Below, piece by piece: positions 7,361-16,632 of a DNA stretch of 64,000 nucleotides. Numbering within the stretch: position 1 is the stretch's first letter; each line of letters begins with the position of its first letter. Source of the stretch: Flavobacterium sp. 1 (GTDB taxonomy: Bacteria > Bacteroidota > Bacteroidia > Flavobacteriales > Flavobacteriaceae). The notes under the pieces were generated by a model that was not told where the DNA came from, searched no databases, and worked only from the letters and a program-made list of their open reading frames with translations. The position numbers and the translations under genes are program-made. Location of the stretch: contig NZ_PGER01000001.1 in the NCBI RefSeq assembly GCF_002797935.1, forward strand, positions 248,001 to 312,000, written 5' to 3'.

Positions 7361-10300
7361 TTATCTCTTCAAGCTAAAATGACTTTTAAATTCAGTTCCA
7401 TTTAAGCGGGTAACCACAAACCAATAATCCGTTGAGGGCAAGGGTAGATTTTGATAATTTCCGTCCCAGGAAATATCCGGTGTTAATTCTTTGATTAATT
7501 TTCCATAACGATCAAATATTCTGATGGTTGATTTGGGTGCCAAATAAGCAAAGTCAATTGTCCAATGATCATTGAATCCATCATTATTTGGTGTGAAGAA
7601 TTTTGGATAGGGAAGTACGTCAATAAGATTGATGCAATCAGCAGTTGTAGCTTCCTGAATTTTAACAGTTATAGGAGTTCTTTCGCTTTCGCAATTGGAA
7701 ATGGTTTGCGAGGCATAATAAGTAATTCCGTTTTCAAGAGGAGTTGATTCTGATAGATTTGCTCCATTTGTTATAGCATCATACCACTTAATGTTTTGTC
7801 CATTAATTTTAATAGTATTGATTGTTACATTTTGCTGAATACAAAAACTCTGGTAAGCATCAGCAATTGGAGTTTGAGTATCTTGAATTTTTATAACAAT
7901 ACCAAGTCTGTTACTTTCGCAACTATTATTAGTTTGAGAAGCATAATACGTTTTGTTTTCAAGAGCTGTTGTAGTTGTCAAAACGTTACCAGCAGATGAT
8001 ACATCATACCATTTTAAGTTTTGGCCGGTTATCATAATATCGGTTAAAGTTGCATTTTGTTGAATGCAGAAGGTTTGAGAAGTAGTTGCCGTTGGCAATG
8101 GTTGATCACTAATAGTAACAGTTTGATTTTGATGTGAGATATTCCTATTCCCATCATCATAATTCCAAACAATAGTATAAGTTCCTGGCAAATTATAAGA
8201 GAGTGGGCTTGTGGTAGTGGCTGTAATTTCTCCTACACAAGCATCTGTGGCGGTTGGGATTGTTGTTATTGAAGTGTGACAATCTCCAGTTATTGTTTGG
8301 AGAGTTGTTAGGTTGGGAATAGGAGCAACGGTATCACCAATAATTACATCAACAATTAAAACACCATCACAACCACCAGAACCAGTAATATTACAACTGT
8401 ATTGACCACTATTTAAAGCAGTAGCATTTGGTATTGTTGGGTTTTGATCTGTTGAAGTAAATCCGTTTGGTCCAGTCCAAGCATAATTTGTACCTCCAGA
8501 GGCTTTTAGATTTAAATTAGCACCTATGCAAATTGGAGAGTTGCTTGACGCTAATGGATTAGAAAACATTTGTGAATCTTGAAATTTAATTAAAAATCCT
8601 TGCATACCATGACTTGGAGTGTCTTGATATGCCCCTGGACTTGCAATATCATTATCTGGGAAGCCATTAAAAATTCCAGTAACAAAAATATTATTTGTTC
8701 CCTCACTTATGATTATTGGATCGCGAATAAGACTTGTTTTACTAAAATAAGTTCCCCAGTTTTTTTTACAATTTTCATCTAATTTTATTATAAATCCAGA
8801 AAATGTAGAATTTATTGGATTATAAGCATTGGGACATGCGATATCAAAACCATATGTTGATTCTCCCGTGATGTAAATTTCATTATCATTTTTGGGATAA
8901 ATTGATGTAACATTTCCTAACGAATAACTTAGCCAGGTTAGTTTTTGCATAGTTAAATTAAATTTCGCAAAATAACTACTTCGATAAGAAACTTTCATAA
9001 TAGGATCGAAGGCATTTGGTGTTGAAATATTATTGTTTTCAGTTTTTCCTACTATATATAAGTTGTCTTTGTAAATTTTACAATTATATATCCAATCACT
9101 GTTTTTATCACCAAAATAGGTACTCCAAATTCTTTGACCATTGGGATTGAACTTTACAATCATTCCATCACCCCTTGAAGATAAATCCCCTAGATGATAA
9201 GTGGGTTGGTAAGAATTAGTTGTTGCAATATCATTTTCACTTTGACTGTAGCCAACTAAAATAATATTTCCATCTTTATCAATAGCTGAATCTTCAAAAG
9301 AATCATCTTTATCTCCTCCAAAATAAGTTCCCCAAATTCTATTTCCGTTTGTATCAAATTTTGCTAAAAATCCATCAAATCGATTATTATCAATTCTTGT
9401 TTCTTTGAATGAATTTGGAGTTGAAATAAATTCATCACTTGTGGTTGCACCTGAAAGATAGATGGAGTTCTGTTCGTCCACTGCAATACTATTTGCAAAA
9501 GTCAAACCATTATCATTCCCATAATAAGTAGCCCATTGCCTAATTCCATTTGAATTTAATTTACCTAAAAACATTTCAGAATATGACCCTGATTTGTTTT
9601 CTTTAAAAGATCCTGCAGTAGATATATTACTTAGACTGTTTGTATTTCCACAAAAGACAAGATCTTTACTATTGGTAACTTTTATTGATTTAATATAATC
9701 GTCATAATTTCCGCCATAATATGTTGCCCAAAGTCTATTTCCATTAGAATCAAATTTAGAAATATATCCATCATAAGTAATACTTCCAAAGATTTTTATA
9801 AAACCTGCGGATGATTGATGAGAACCTGCAGTAGCAATAGTTGAAACACTGGCTGTTTTACCTGCAAAATAAATATTTCCAAGGTCATCTTTATCAATAG
9901 TATTTGATTCTGTCCAATCTGCTCCGCCATAAAATGTTCCCCAAAGCCTTGTAGGAACTGGATCTATTATAACCGTCTTGTCAGAAACATTTTCAGCACT
10001 TTCAAACCCATAAACATTCTTCTTAATCTTAGTATATCCTACAGGAATCTCTTTTTTAAGTTCTCCATCTTCAGTCCAGCTCATTGGAAGGGTTTCTTCC
10101 ATTTCTCCAAAACGGACACTCATTCGGATTTTATTATCAACCAATTCTGTTTGTACTCCACTGAATTTTAATTGAATATCGGATATCTTCCCTTTGGGAT
10201 GAACCACAAAATTATATTCTACGGTTTTTAAGGTGTCTTTTGGCATAGAGAAAACTACGTCAATGTTGGGGTAAATATTTTTATAGGTTATTTGCTTGTA

Positions 10301-10744
10301 TTGGTATACCATCAAAACTCCCTCGGGTTTATTGGGGATATTATAGTAATTGTCATAGTCCAAAGATTTTTCTTCCGTAATCAATTCTACTTTTGGATTT
10401 GAATTCAGGAAATCTATGTCTATTCTATGAAATTGGTATTCTAAAGTATAGTTGGGAAGATTTTCATTGTCTTTTGAGGGAAATGGTAAAGGTTTTTTCT
10501 TTTCATCGTGAGAATGATTGACAGGATTTTTTTTTGCTTCATAAACATCATAAGAAAAACCATTTTTTCTCAGCTGAATATTCAATCCGCCTGAGTTTAA
10601 AAGATATTTCACGGCATTGTTGGGTTTGCCTTTTTGATCTATAATTTGGCCTTTGTTCTCTTTGAAACCAATTGTTTTGTTTTTGTTTTGAGCAACGGAA
10701 GAAATTGTGATTAATGTTATAAAGAAGAGTAATTTTAGGTTCAC
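7361..10744 (-). CDS. T9SS-sorted SBBP-repeat surface protein with gliding-type C-terminal domain
   Basis: 1127 residues. Signal peptide MNLKLLFFITLITISSVAQ. The N-terminal region (about 20-265) has the form common before SBBP repeats (NKGQIIDQKGKPNNAVKYLL). From about 266 to 730 there are repeated SBBP blades with the phrase WGTYFGG / WATYYGN ... D ... GNIYFAGKT. Then Ig-like and SprB/PKD-type segments follow, including two near-identical cassettes (FCIQQNATL and FCIQQNVTI, each with YYASQT). The C-terminus (TPNNDGFNDHWTI ... SWDGNYQNLPLPSTDYWFVV) is the gliding-associated type B sorting domain of the type IX secretion system. It is predicted to be exported to the cell surface or medium. Single gene; function of the blades unknown. 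Confidence 0.88.
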   Translation of the reverse strand: MNLKLLFFITLITISSVAQNKNKTIGFKENKGQIIDQKGKPNNAVKYLLNSGGLNIQLRKNGFSYDVYEAKKNPVNHSHDEKKKPLPFPSKDNENLPNYTLEYQFHRIDIDFLNSNPKVELITEEKSLDYDNYYNIPNKPEGVLMVYQYKQITYKNIYPNIDVVFSMPKDTLKTVEYNFVVHPKGKISDIQLKFSGVQTELVDNKIRMSVRFGEMEETLPMSWTEDGELKKEIPVGYTKIKKNVYGFESAENVSDKTVIIDPVPTRLWGTFYGGADWTESNTIDKDDLGNIYFAGKTASVSTIATAGSHQSSAGFIKIFGSITYDGYISKFDSNGNRLWATYYGGNYDDYIKSIKVTNSKDLVFCGNTNSLSNISTAGSFKENKSGSYSEMFLGKLNSNGIRQWATYYGNDNGLTFANSIAVDEQNSIYLSGATTSDEFISTPNSFKETRIDNNRFDGFLAKFDTNGNRIWGTYFGGDKDDSFEDSAIDKDGNIILVGYSQSENDIATTNSYQPTYHLGDLSSRGDGMIVKFNPNGQRIWSTYFGDKNSDWIYNCKIYKDNLYIVGKTENNNISTPNAFDPIMKVSYRSSYFAKFNLTMQKLTWLSYSLGNVTSIYPKNDNEIYITGESTYGFDIACPNAYNPINSTFSGFIIKLDENCKKNWGTYFSKTSLIRDPIIISEGTNNIFVTGIFNGFPDNDIASPGAYQDTPSHGMQGFLIKFQDSQMFSNPLASSNSPICIGANLNLKASGGTNYAWTGPNGFTSTDQNPTIPNATALNSGQYSCNITGSGGCDGVLIVDVIIGDTVAPIPNLTTLQTITGDCHTSITTIPTATDACVGEITATTTSPLSYNLPGTYTIVWNYDDGNRNISHQNQTVTISDQPLPTATTSQTFCIQQNATLTDIMITGQNLKWYDVSSAGNVLTTTTALENKTYYASQTNNSCESNRLGIVIKIQDTQTPIADAYQSFCIQQNVTINTIKINGQNIKWYDAITNGANLSESTPLENGITYYASQTISNCESERTPITVKIQEATTADCINLIDVLPYPKFFTPNNDGFNDHWTIDFAYLAPKSTIRIFDRYGKLIKELTPDISWDGNYQNLPLPSTDYWFVVTRLNGTEFKSHFSLKR

Positions 10745-10879
10745 TAGGGGTACTTTTAAATAATTTTGTAAATGTATTTAAATCTTTACAAATTATCTAA
10801 TTTGATTCTTATTTGAGGATAAAATAACATATTGAAAAGTTACAATTAGCTTTTATGGAGAGAAACTAAAAATATCCCT

Positions 10880-10887
10880 TATTTTTG
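10880..10887 (+). promoter_or_regulatory. Possible -7 box (TAnnTTTG) of the radical SAM gene
   Basis: TATTTTTG matches the Bacteroidetes TAnnTTTG element and lies 16 bp before the TTG start. I see no clear -33 TTTG at the right distance, so this is tentative; if real, the leader is very short. Confidence 0.3.
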
Positions 10888-10903
10888 CACAAAATAATAT
10901 CCC

Positions 10904-13090
10904 TTGAAAACCAAACTTTTTCTCATCACGCCTCCTTTTACCCAACTGAATACTCCGTATCCGGCAACCACTTATATAAAAGGGTTTTTGAATACCAAAG
11001 ATATCGAATCGGTTCAGGCGGATTTGGGTATTGAAGTGATTTTGAAATTGTTTTCCAAAGACGGATTGAGGAATTTATTTCAATCCAACAGCCAAGAGCC
11101 AATAACGGATAACTGCAAACGAATTCTAGCTTTGCAAGACGAATATATTAAAACCATCGATTCGGTTATAGCTTTTTTGCAGGGTAAGAATCCAACATTG
11201 GCACTGCAAATCTGCCAAGAGGATTTCCTGCCGGAAGCTTCAAGATTTGCACAATTGGAAGAACTCGATTGGGCTTTCGGAACGATGGGAACTCAGGACA
11301 AAGCCAAACATTTGGCAACTTTGTATCTCGAAGACATTTCGGATTTTATAGTGGAATGTGTTGATGAAAACTTTGGGTTCAGCCGTTATGCGGAAAGACT
11401 GGGACGAAGCGCCAATTCTTTTGATGAATTGTACGAAGCTTTGCAACAGGCACCAACTTATATTGACGGGATTCTGCTTTCGATTTTAAAAGAGAGAATA
11501 GAAACGATTCAGCCGACATTATTCTTGATTTCGGTTCCGTTTCCGGGAAATTTATATTCCGCTTTTCGCTCGGCGCAATGGGTGAAAAAGCATTATCCGA
11601 ACATCAAGATTTCGATGGGTGGCGGTTTCCCGAATACTGAATTGCGTTCGCTTTCAGATGCTAGGGTTTTTGAGTTTTTTGATTACATCACTTTGGATGA
11701 TGGAGAAACACCAATAGAGGAATTGATTTCCAATATTGAAAAGCCAAATCACAATTCGTATAAAAGAACATTTCTTTTAGAAGACGGAAAAGTGGTTTAC
11801 AAAAATAATTCTGCTAAACCAGATTACAAACAATCCCAAGTAGGAACGCCAGATTATTCGGATTTGCTTTTGGATAAATACATTTCGGTTATCGAAATTG
11901 TGAATCCAATGCATCGTTTGTGGAGCGACGGACGCTGGAATAAGCTCACTATGGCGCACGGCTGTTACTGGGGGAAATGCACATTTTGTGATATTTCTCT
12001 AGATTATATAAAGGTTTACGAACCCGTTGCGGCGAGTTTATTGTGCGACCGAATGGAAGAAATGATTGCCCAAACAGGTGAAAACGGTTTTCATTATGTC
12101 GATGAAGCTGCGCCACCAGCGTTGATGCGTGCTTTGGCACTCGAAATCCTTCGCCGAAAACTAGCAGTAACCTGGTGGACAAATATTCGATTCGAAAAAA
12201 GTTTTACCCAAGATTTATGTCTGTTGCTCAAAGCTTCGGGTTGTATTGCCGTTTCTGGAGGGCTAGAAGTAGCTTCGGATAGATTATTGAAACTGATCGA
12301 CAAAGGCGTAACGGTAGAGCAAGTGGCGAAAGTCACCCGCAATTTTACCGAAGCAGGCATTATGGTACACGCCTATTTGATGTATGGTTACCCAACGCAA
12401 ACGGTTCAGGAAACGGTGGACAGTCTCGAAATGGTGCGTCAGTTGTTTGAAGCGGGCGTATTGCAATCGGGGTTTTGGCATCAATTTGCGATGACTGCTC
12501 ACAGTCCGGTGGGAATGTTTCCAGAGCAATTTGGAGCTGTTAAAGAAACGGAAACAATTGGAACTTTTGCCAACAATGATATTAATTTTATTGATAAAAC
12601 AGGAATCGATCACAATAAATTTAGTTTTGGACTCAAGAAATCGCTGTTCAATTTTATGCATGGCATTTGTTTTGACTATGAATTGCAGGATTGGTTTGAT
12701 TTCAAAATTCCGAAGACAAAAATTGGTTCTGATTTTATTTTTGATGCACTTCAGGAAGAAACTAATTTCAATACCAAACCAACTGCCAAAATCGTTTGGC
12801 TGGGAGGAAAACCATCAATCGAAGCATTTACCAAAGCCAAAAAAGGGAATTCTTGGGAAATGATGACTTTAACTTTTCACGACAAAAAAGAAAGCTTCAC
12901 TATTCAGACCAATAAAACAGAAGGAGAATGGTTAAATGAAATGCTTCTAAAACTCTCGGTTTCGAATAGTAAAACCTATTCATTTCAGGAAGTAAAAACC
13001 GATTTTGAAACCCAACTGGAAGATTTCGAACTATTTTGGTATTCCAAACCCGTGAATGCTTTGAGAGAATTTGGACTGTTGGTTTTGTAA
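10904..13090 (+). CDS. B12-binding-type radical SAM protein
   Basis: 728 residues from a TTG start (10904; KTKLFLITPPFTQLNTPYPATTYIKGFL follows, typical for these proteins). Residues about 1-300 form the long N-terminal part with a Rossmann-like, B12-binding-type segment (FLISVPFPGNLYSAFRSAQWVKK ... ISMGGGFPNTEL). The radical SAM core begins near 345 with HGCYWGKCTFCD, holding the three cluster cysteines (about 354, 359, 362) in CX4CX2C spacing, then FHYVDEAAPP, SGGLEVASDRLLKLIDKG and AYLMYGYPTQT. No DxHxxG B12 motif is obvious, so cobalamin binding may be lost. The reaction is unknown. Single gene, divergent from the SBBP gene. Confidence 0.85.
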   Translation: MKTKLFLITPPFTQLNTPYPATTYIKGFLNTKDIESVQADLGIEVILKLFSKDGLRNLFQSNSQEPITDNCKRILALQDEYIKTIDSVIAFLQGKNPTLALQICQEDFLPEASRFAQLEELDWAFGTMGTQDKAKHLATLYLEDISDFIVECVDENFGFSRYAERLGRSANSFDELYEALQQAPTYIDGILLSILKERIETIQPTLFLISVPFPGNLYSAFRSAQWVKKHYPNIKISMGGGFPNTELRSLSDARVFEFFDYITLDDGETPIEELISNIEKPNHNSYKRTFLLEDGKVVYKNNSAKPDYKQSQVGTPDYSDLLLDKYISVIEIVNPMHRLWSDGRWNKLTMAHGCYWGKCTFCDISLDYIKVYEPVAASLLCDRMEEMIAQTGENGFHYVDEAAPPALMRALALEILRRKLAVTWWTNIRFEKSFTQDLCLLLKASGCIAVSGGLEVASDRLLKLIDKGVTVEQVAKVTRNFTEAGIMVHAYLMYGYPTQTVQETVDSLEMVRQLFEAGVLQSGFWHQFAMTAHSPVGMFPEQFGAVKETETIGTFANNDINFIDKTGIDHNKFSFGLKKSLFNFMHGICFDYELQDWFDFKIPKTKIGSDFIFDALQEETNFNTKPTAKIVWLGGKPSIEAFTKAKKGNSWEMMTLTFHDKKESFTIQTNKTEGEWLNEMLLKLSVSNSKTYSFQEVKTDFETQLEDFELFWYSKPVNALREFGLLVL

Positions 13091-13433
13091 TTTTTCTTAA
13101 TTCAATATTAATTTTTTTTAGAGCAACAACATTTATGCATTTACTGAAGTACATCCTCGTTTAAATCTGTAATTAGAAAATATTGTAGTTGTACAAAAGT
13201 AATTACAAAAACAATAATTTTATATTGTTGATAGTCAGTATATTGTAATATTATACATCTGTCTAATTGAAAAAATTGCATTTGAGCTATAAAAATATCC
13301 ATTAAACGAGTTTAATTTTTATTTCGTTATTAAGTCGTTCTATTTGCGGATTGAAATTCATTTGTCTTTTTTTAAAATGAATGATCTAAATGCTTATATA
13401 TTAGAATTATACCGATAATAAAATTAGCCCTGA
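13091..13433. other. Intergenic region, nothing recognised
   Basis: 343 bp of very AT-rich DNA between the radical SAM and THC0290_0291-type genes. I see no ORF, strong hairpin or recognised repeat; it presumably holds the promoter of the downstream gene. Confidence 0.5.
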
Positions 13434-14222
13434 ATGTCCAAAAATTTTGTTTGTGTTTTTATTATTTTTTTTGGTTTCCTTAATTCATCTGTTGCTCAAT
13501 CTTCGGTAGCTCATGAAGTAGGCGGTTTTTTTGGCTCTAGTTTTATGAAATCGGATTATGGACAAAGAAATGATAATTCCTCTAGTTACGGGAATGCTGG
13601 TTTCGCTATTGGTTTGGTGCATTATATAAATTTTTCATCCAAATCGATGAGCAGTGCATATTTCAAAGAACATTTTAAAGTGAGATCCGAATTATCTTTT
13701 AATAAAACCACATTGAATCATTTTGGCAAATGGGCCGAAAATGGTAATAGTATAGGAAAACAGCAATTAAGGGCGATGGAAGGTAAATCATCTATTCTAA
13801 ATTTAGGCGCACAATTAGAATATTTTCCATTTAGTAGAATTCACGATTTTGAATATACTATTGGAGGAATTTCTCCTTACGTAAGTTTAGGTATTCAATA
13901 TAATTTTTATAGCGCAAATTCCTCCTCAACAATGGGTGAATTAGGAACTTCAAAAACAACTTTTCCAAAATATCTAGTCCCTTCAGATGGGCATCTTTAT
14001 GGTTTTTCTTCGGAAAGCAGCAGTACTTGGTCTGTTGTTTCCGGTATAGGTGCCCGTTATAAATTGACCGCTTTATCAGACTTAATGATTGAAGCCCGTC
14101 TTCAGTATTTTGGTTCTGATTGGGTGGATGGACTAAATCCCAATAAAGAAATTTATACCGAAAACAAATACAACGACTGGCAGGTTTGGATGACTTTTGG
14201 TTATATATTTTACCTAGACTAA
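13434..14222 (+). CDS. THC0290_0291-type outer-membrane beta-barrel protein
   Basis: 262 residues. Signal peptide MSKNFVCVFIIFFGFLNSSVAQ. The mature protein starts SSVAHEVGGFFGSSFMKSDYGQRND, followed by alternating strands (GFAIGLVHYINFS, HFKVRSELSFNKTTLNHFGKW, LNLGAQLEYFPFS, SPYVSLGIQYNFY) and ends on an aromatic strand (VWMTFGYIFYLD), as expected for an outer-membrane barrel. I recall this pattern from the Flavobacteriia-restricted THC0290_0291 family, whose role is unknown. Single gene. Confidence 0.75.
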   Translation: MSKNFVCVFIIFFGFLNSSVAQSSVAHEVGGFFGSSFMKSDYGQRNDNSSSYGNAGFAIGLVHYINFSSKSMSSAYFKEHFKVRSELSFNKTTLNHFGKWAENGNSIGKQQLRAMEGKSSILNLGAQLEYFPFSRIHDFEYTIGGISPYVSLGIQYNFYSANSSSTMGELGTSKTTFPKYLVPSDGHLYGFSSESSSTWSVVSGIGARYKLTALSDLMIEARLQYFGSDWVDGLNPNKEIYTENKYNDWQVWMTFGYIFYLD

Positions 14223-14377
14223 CGGACTATTGTTATCAACTCGCTTTAGATATCTTATTTTTATAAGGAAACCACGTCCTTAATTATATATCTTTTAAAG
14301 ATTTTGTCTTGATTTTTATTTTTTTTCACGAAAACGTTTTCTTTTCCTATTTTTACTACTCTAAAAAAGAGTAAAGA

Positions 14378-14863
14378 ATGAGTTCAAATTACAAAGTAAC
14401 TGTAAATGATAGTTTCCATTTTGATTTTGAAAAGGAAAGTATTTCTCAACTGGATGCTGTGCCAACGGAAGTGAACGCGTTTCATGTACTGCATCAAAAT
14501 AGATCTTATAAAGCAGAAATCACTGTTTCGGATTTCAATCAAAAAAGTTATACAATTAAGGTAAATAACACCAATTATACTGTCGTAATTTCAAATCCTT
14601 TGGATATTTTGATTAAAGAAATGGGATTTGAAGTTGGGTTGACCAAACAGGTCAATGCGATTAAGGCGCCTATGCCGGGATTAATTTTGGAAATTAGCGT
14701 AGTTGTTGGACAAACTGTCAAAGAAAATGATAACCTAATCATTCTTGGTGCCATGAAAATGGAGAACAGTTTTCTGTCGCCTCGCGATGGTGTGATTAAA
14801 TCTATTTCGGTGAGTACCGGAGATGCGGTGGACAAAGGGCAGTTGTTGATTGAGTTTGAATAG
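14378..14863 (+). CDS. Biotin carboxyl carrier protein of acyl-CoA carboxylase
   Basis: 161 residues. The C-terminal biotinyl/lipoyl domain (about 92-161) runs KAPMPGLILEISVVVGQTVKENDNLIILG, then AMKMENSF with the biotinylated lysine near residue 127, and a closing GDAVDKGQLLIEFE. The N-terminal half is a beta-rich segment of the sort found in stand-alone carriers of propionyl-CoA-type carboxylases. It carries carboxyl-biotin between the biotin carboxylase (next gene) and the carboxyltransferase (third gene). The three genes run the same way with 126- and 200-bp gaps, both containing inverted repeats. Confidence 0.9.
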   Translation: MSSNYKVTVNDSFHFDFEKESISQLDAVPTEVNAFHVLHQNRSYKAEITVSDFNQKSYTIKVNNTNYTVVISNPLDILIKEMGFEVGLTKQVNAIKAPMPGLILEISVVVGQTVKENDNLIILGAMKMENSFLSPRDGVIKSISVSTGDAVDKGQLLIEFE

Positions 14864-14871
14864 TGAGAAAA

Positions 14872-14980
14872 AAGAGAATAGAGAATAGAGTATAGAAAAT
14901 AGATAAAAAACTAGAATTTATAGACTTTTACTTCAGGGAAATAGTCTTTGCTCTTTATTCTATTTTCTTTATTCTTTTAG
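14872..14980. repeat. Purine/pyrimidine inverted repeat between carrier and carboxylase genes
   Basis: A run AGAGAATAGAGAATAGAGTA followed by AGAAAATAG (from about 14872) faces a complementary-type run CTTTATTCTATTTTCTTTAT (from about 14952), so the transcript can fold into a long imperfect stem. Short GAATA units repeat within each arm. Confidence 0.55.
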
Positions 14981-14989
14981 TTTTAAAAT

Positions 14990-16432
14990 ATGAAAAAAAT
15001 ATTAGTTGCCAATAGAGGGGAAATCGCCATTAGGGTGATGAAAACCGCACAGAAAATGGGCATTAAAACGGTGGCTGTTTATTCGACTGCCGACAGGAAT
15101 GCACCACACGTAAAATTTGCCGATGAAGCGGTTTGGATTGGAGAAGCTCCTTCTAACCAATCCTATTTGTTGGGAAGCAAAATTATAGAAGCTGCCAAAG
15201 CTTTGAATGTTGATGCAATTCATCCTGGATATGGATTCCTGAGCGAAAATGCCGATTTTGCCGAAGAAGTTGAAAAAAATAATCTCATTTTTATTGGTCC
15301 AAAATCACACGCCATTAGAATCATGGGAAGTAAATTGGCTGCTAAAGATGCTGTTAAAGAATACAATATTCCAATGGTTCCCGGTATAGATGAAGCGATT
15401 ACCGATATCGAAAAAGCAAAGCAAGCTGCGACAACAATTGGATTTCCTATCTTGATTAAAGCTTCGGCTGGAGGTGGTGGAAAAGGGATGCGTGTGGTAG
15501 AAAGTGAAGCTGATTTTGAATCCCAAATGAATCGTGCCATTAGCGAAGCAGTTACTGCTTTTGGTGATGGTTCTGTTTTTATAGAAAAATATGTGGCTTC
15601 TCCAAGACACATCGAAATTCAGGTGATGGCAGACAGTCATGGCAACATTTTGTATTTGTTTGAAAGAGAATGCAGTATTCAGCGCCGTCATCAAAAAGTG
15701 GTTGAAGAAGCGCCTTCGGCTGTTTTAACGCCTGAATTAAGGAAGAAAATGGGTGAAGCGGCAATTTTGGTGGCAAAATCTTGTGATTATCTTGGAGCGG
15801 GAACTGTCGAGTTTTTATTGGACGAAAACAATAATTTCTACTTCCTCGAAATGAATACCCGTTTGCAGGTAGAACATCCCGTTACGGAATTGATTACTGG
15901 TACCGACTTGGTTGAACTGCAAATTAGAGTGGCAAGGGGAGAAGCATTGACTATTAAGCAGGAAGACCTAAAAATAAAAGGTCATGCGTTGGAATTGCGT
16001 GTTTATGCCGAAGACCCAATGAATGATTTCTTGCCGAGTGTAGGTCATTTGGATGTGTATGAATTGCCTGTTGGCGAAGGGATTCGTGTGGACAACGGTT
16101 TTGAGCAAGGTATGGATGTTCCGATTTATTACGACCCGATGCTGGCCAAATTAATCACTTATGGACAAACTCGAGAAGAAGCAATTCAGTTGATGATTAA
16201 AGCGATTGAAGATTATCAGGTGGAAGGTGTTCAAACGACTTTGCCTTTCGGGAAATTTGTTTTTGAGCATGAAGCGTTTCGTTCGGGGAAATTCGACACG
16301 CATTTTGTGAAAAAATATTATAATGCAGACGCATTGAAAAACCAAATGGCACAAGAAGCCGAAATTGCAGCTTTGGTGGCATTGAAACAGTATTTTGAAG
16401 ATCAAAAAATAGTACGATTGCCAATTCAGTAA
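14990..16432 (+). CDS. accC: Biotin carboxylase subunit of acyl-CoA carboxylase
   Basis: 480 residues, slightly longer than E. coli AccC (449). N-terminal carboxylase domain: KKILVANRGEIAIRVMKTAQKMG, with HPGYGFLSENADFA. ATP-grasp domain: the Gly-rich ATP loop IKASAGGGGKGMRVV, FIEKYVASPRHIEIQVMAD, ERECSIQRRHQKVVEEAPS, and the catalytic FLEMNTRLQVEHPVTE. C-terminal domain: GHALELRVYAEDP. It carboxylates biotin on the carrier using ATP and bicarbonate. The gene serves either acetyl-CoA or, more likely given the neighbouring carboxyltransferase type, propionyl-CoA-type carboxylation. Confidence 0.93.
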   Translation: MKKILVANRGEIAIRVMKTAQKMGIKTVAVYSTADRNAPHVKFADEAVWIGEAPSNQSYLLGSKIIEAAKALNVDAIHPGYGFLSENADFAEEVEKNNLIFIGPKSHAIRIMGSKLAAKDAVKEYNIPMVPGIDEAITDIEKAKQAATTIGFPILIKASAGGGGKGMRVVESEADFESQMNRAISEAVTAFGDGSVFIEKYVASPRHIEIQVMADSHGNILYLFERECSIQRRHQKVVEEAPSAVLTPELRKKMGEAAILVAKSCDYLGAGTVEFLLDENNNFYFLEMNTRLQVEHPVTELITGTDLVELQIRVARGEALTIKQEDLKIKGHALELRVYAEDPMNDFLPSVGHLDVYELPVGEGIRVDNGFEQGMDVPIYYDPMLAKLITYGQTREEAIQLMIKAIEDYQVEGVQTTLPFGKFVFEHEAFRSGKFDTHFVKKYYNADALKNQMAQEAEIAALVALKQYFEDQKIVRLPIQ

Positions 16433-16446
16433 AATCAACAGTAAAA

Positions 16447-16594
16447 TTAAACACATAGAAGCATAGTTTTTCTTTACTGTAGCATAAAGGCGTTTTACTT
16501 TTCATAGATTTCATAATGCTATGTGGAAAAAATATTTTCTATTAATTTCTTTCGGCTAACATTTTGAAATTTTTCTATGTTTCTATGTGTTTAA
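16447..16594. repeat. Terminal-inverted-repeat intergenic element (CACATAGAA type)
   Basis: 20-bp arms with one mismatch, TTAAACACATAGAAGCATAG at 16447-16466 and its complement at 16575-16594, enclose about 108 bp. The same kind of unit (ACACATAGAA ... TTCTATGTGT with GCATAAAGGCG inside) is one I recall as a frequent Flavobacterium intergenic repeat. No ORF is inside. It lies within the carboxylase operon, so it will be transcribed and can fold. Confidence 0.7.
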
Positions 16595-16632
16595 ATTTTT
16601 AAGGGATAATCAAAAACAATAATTGACAACAA

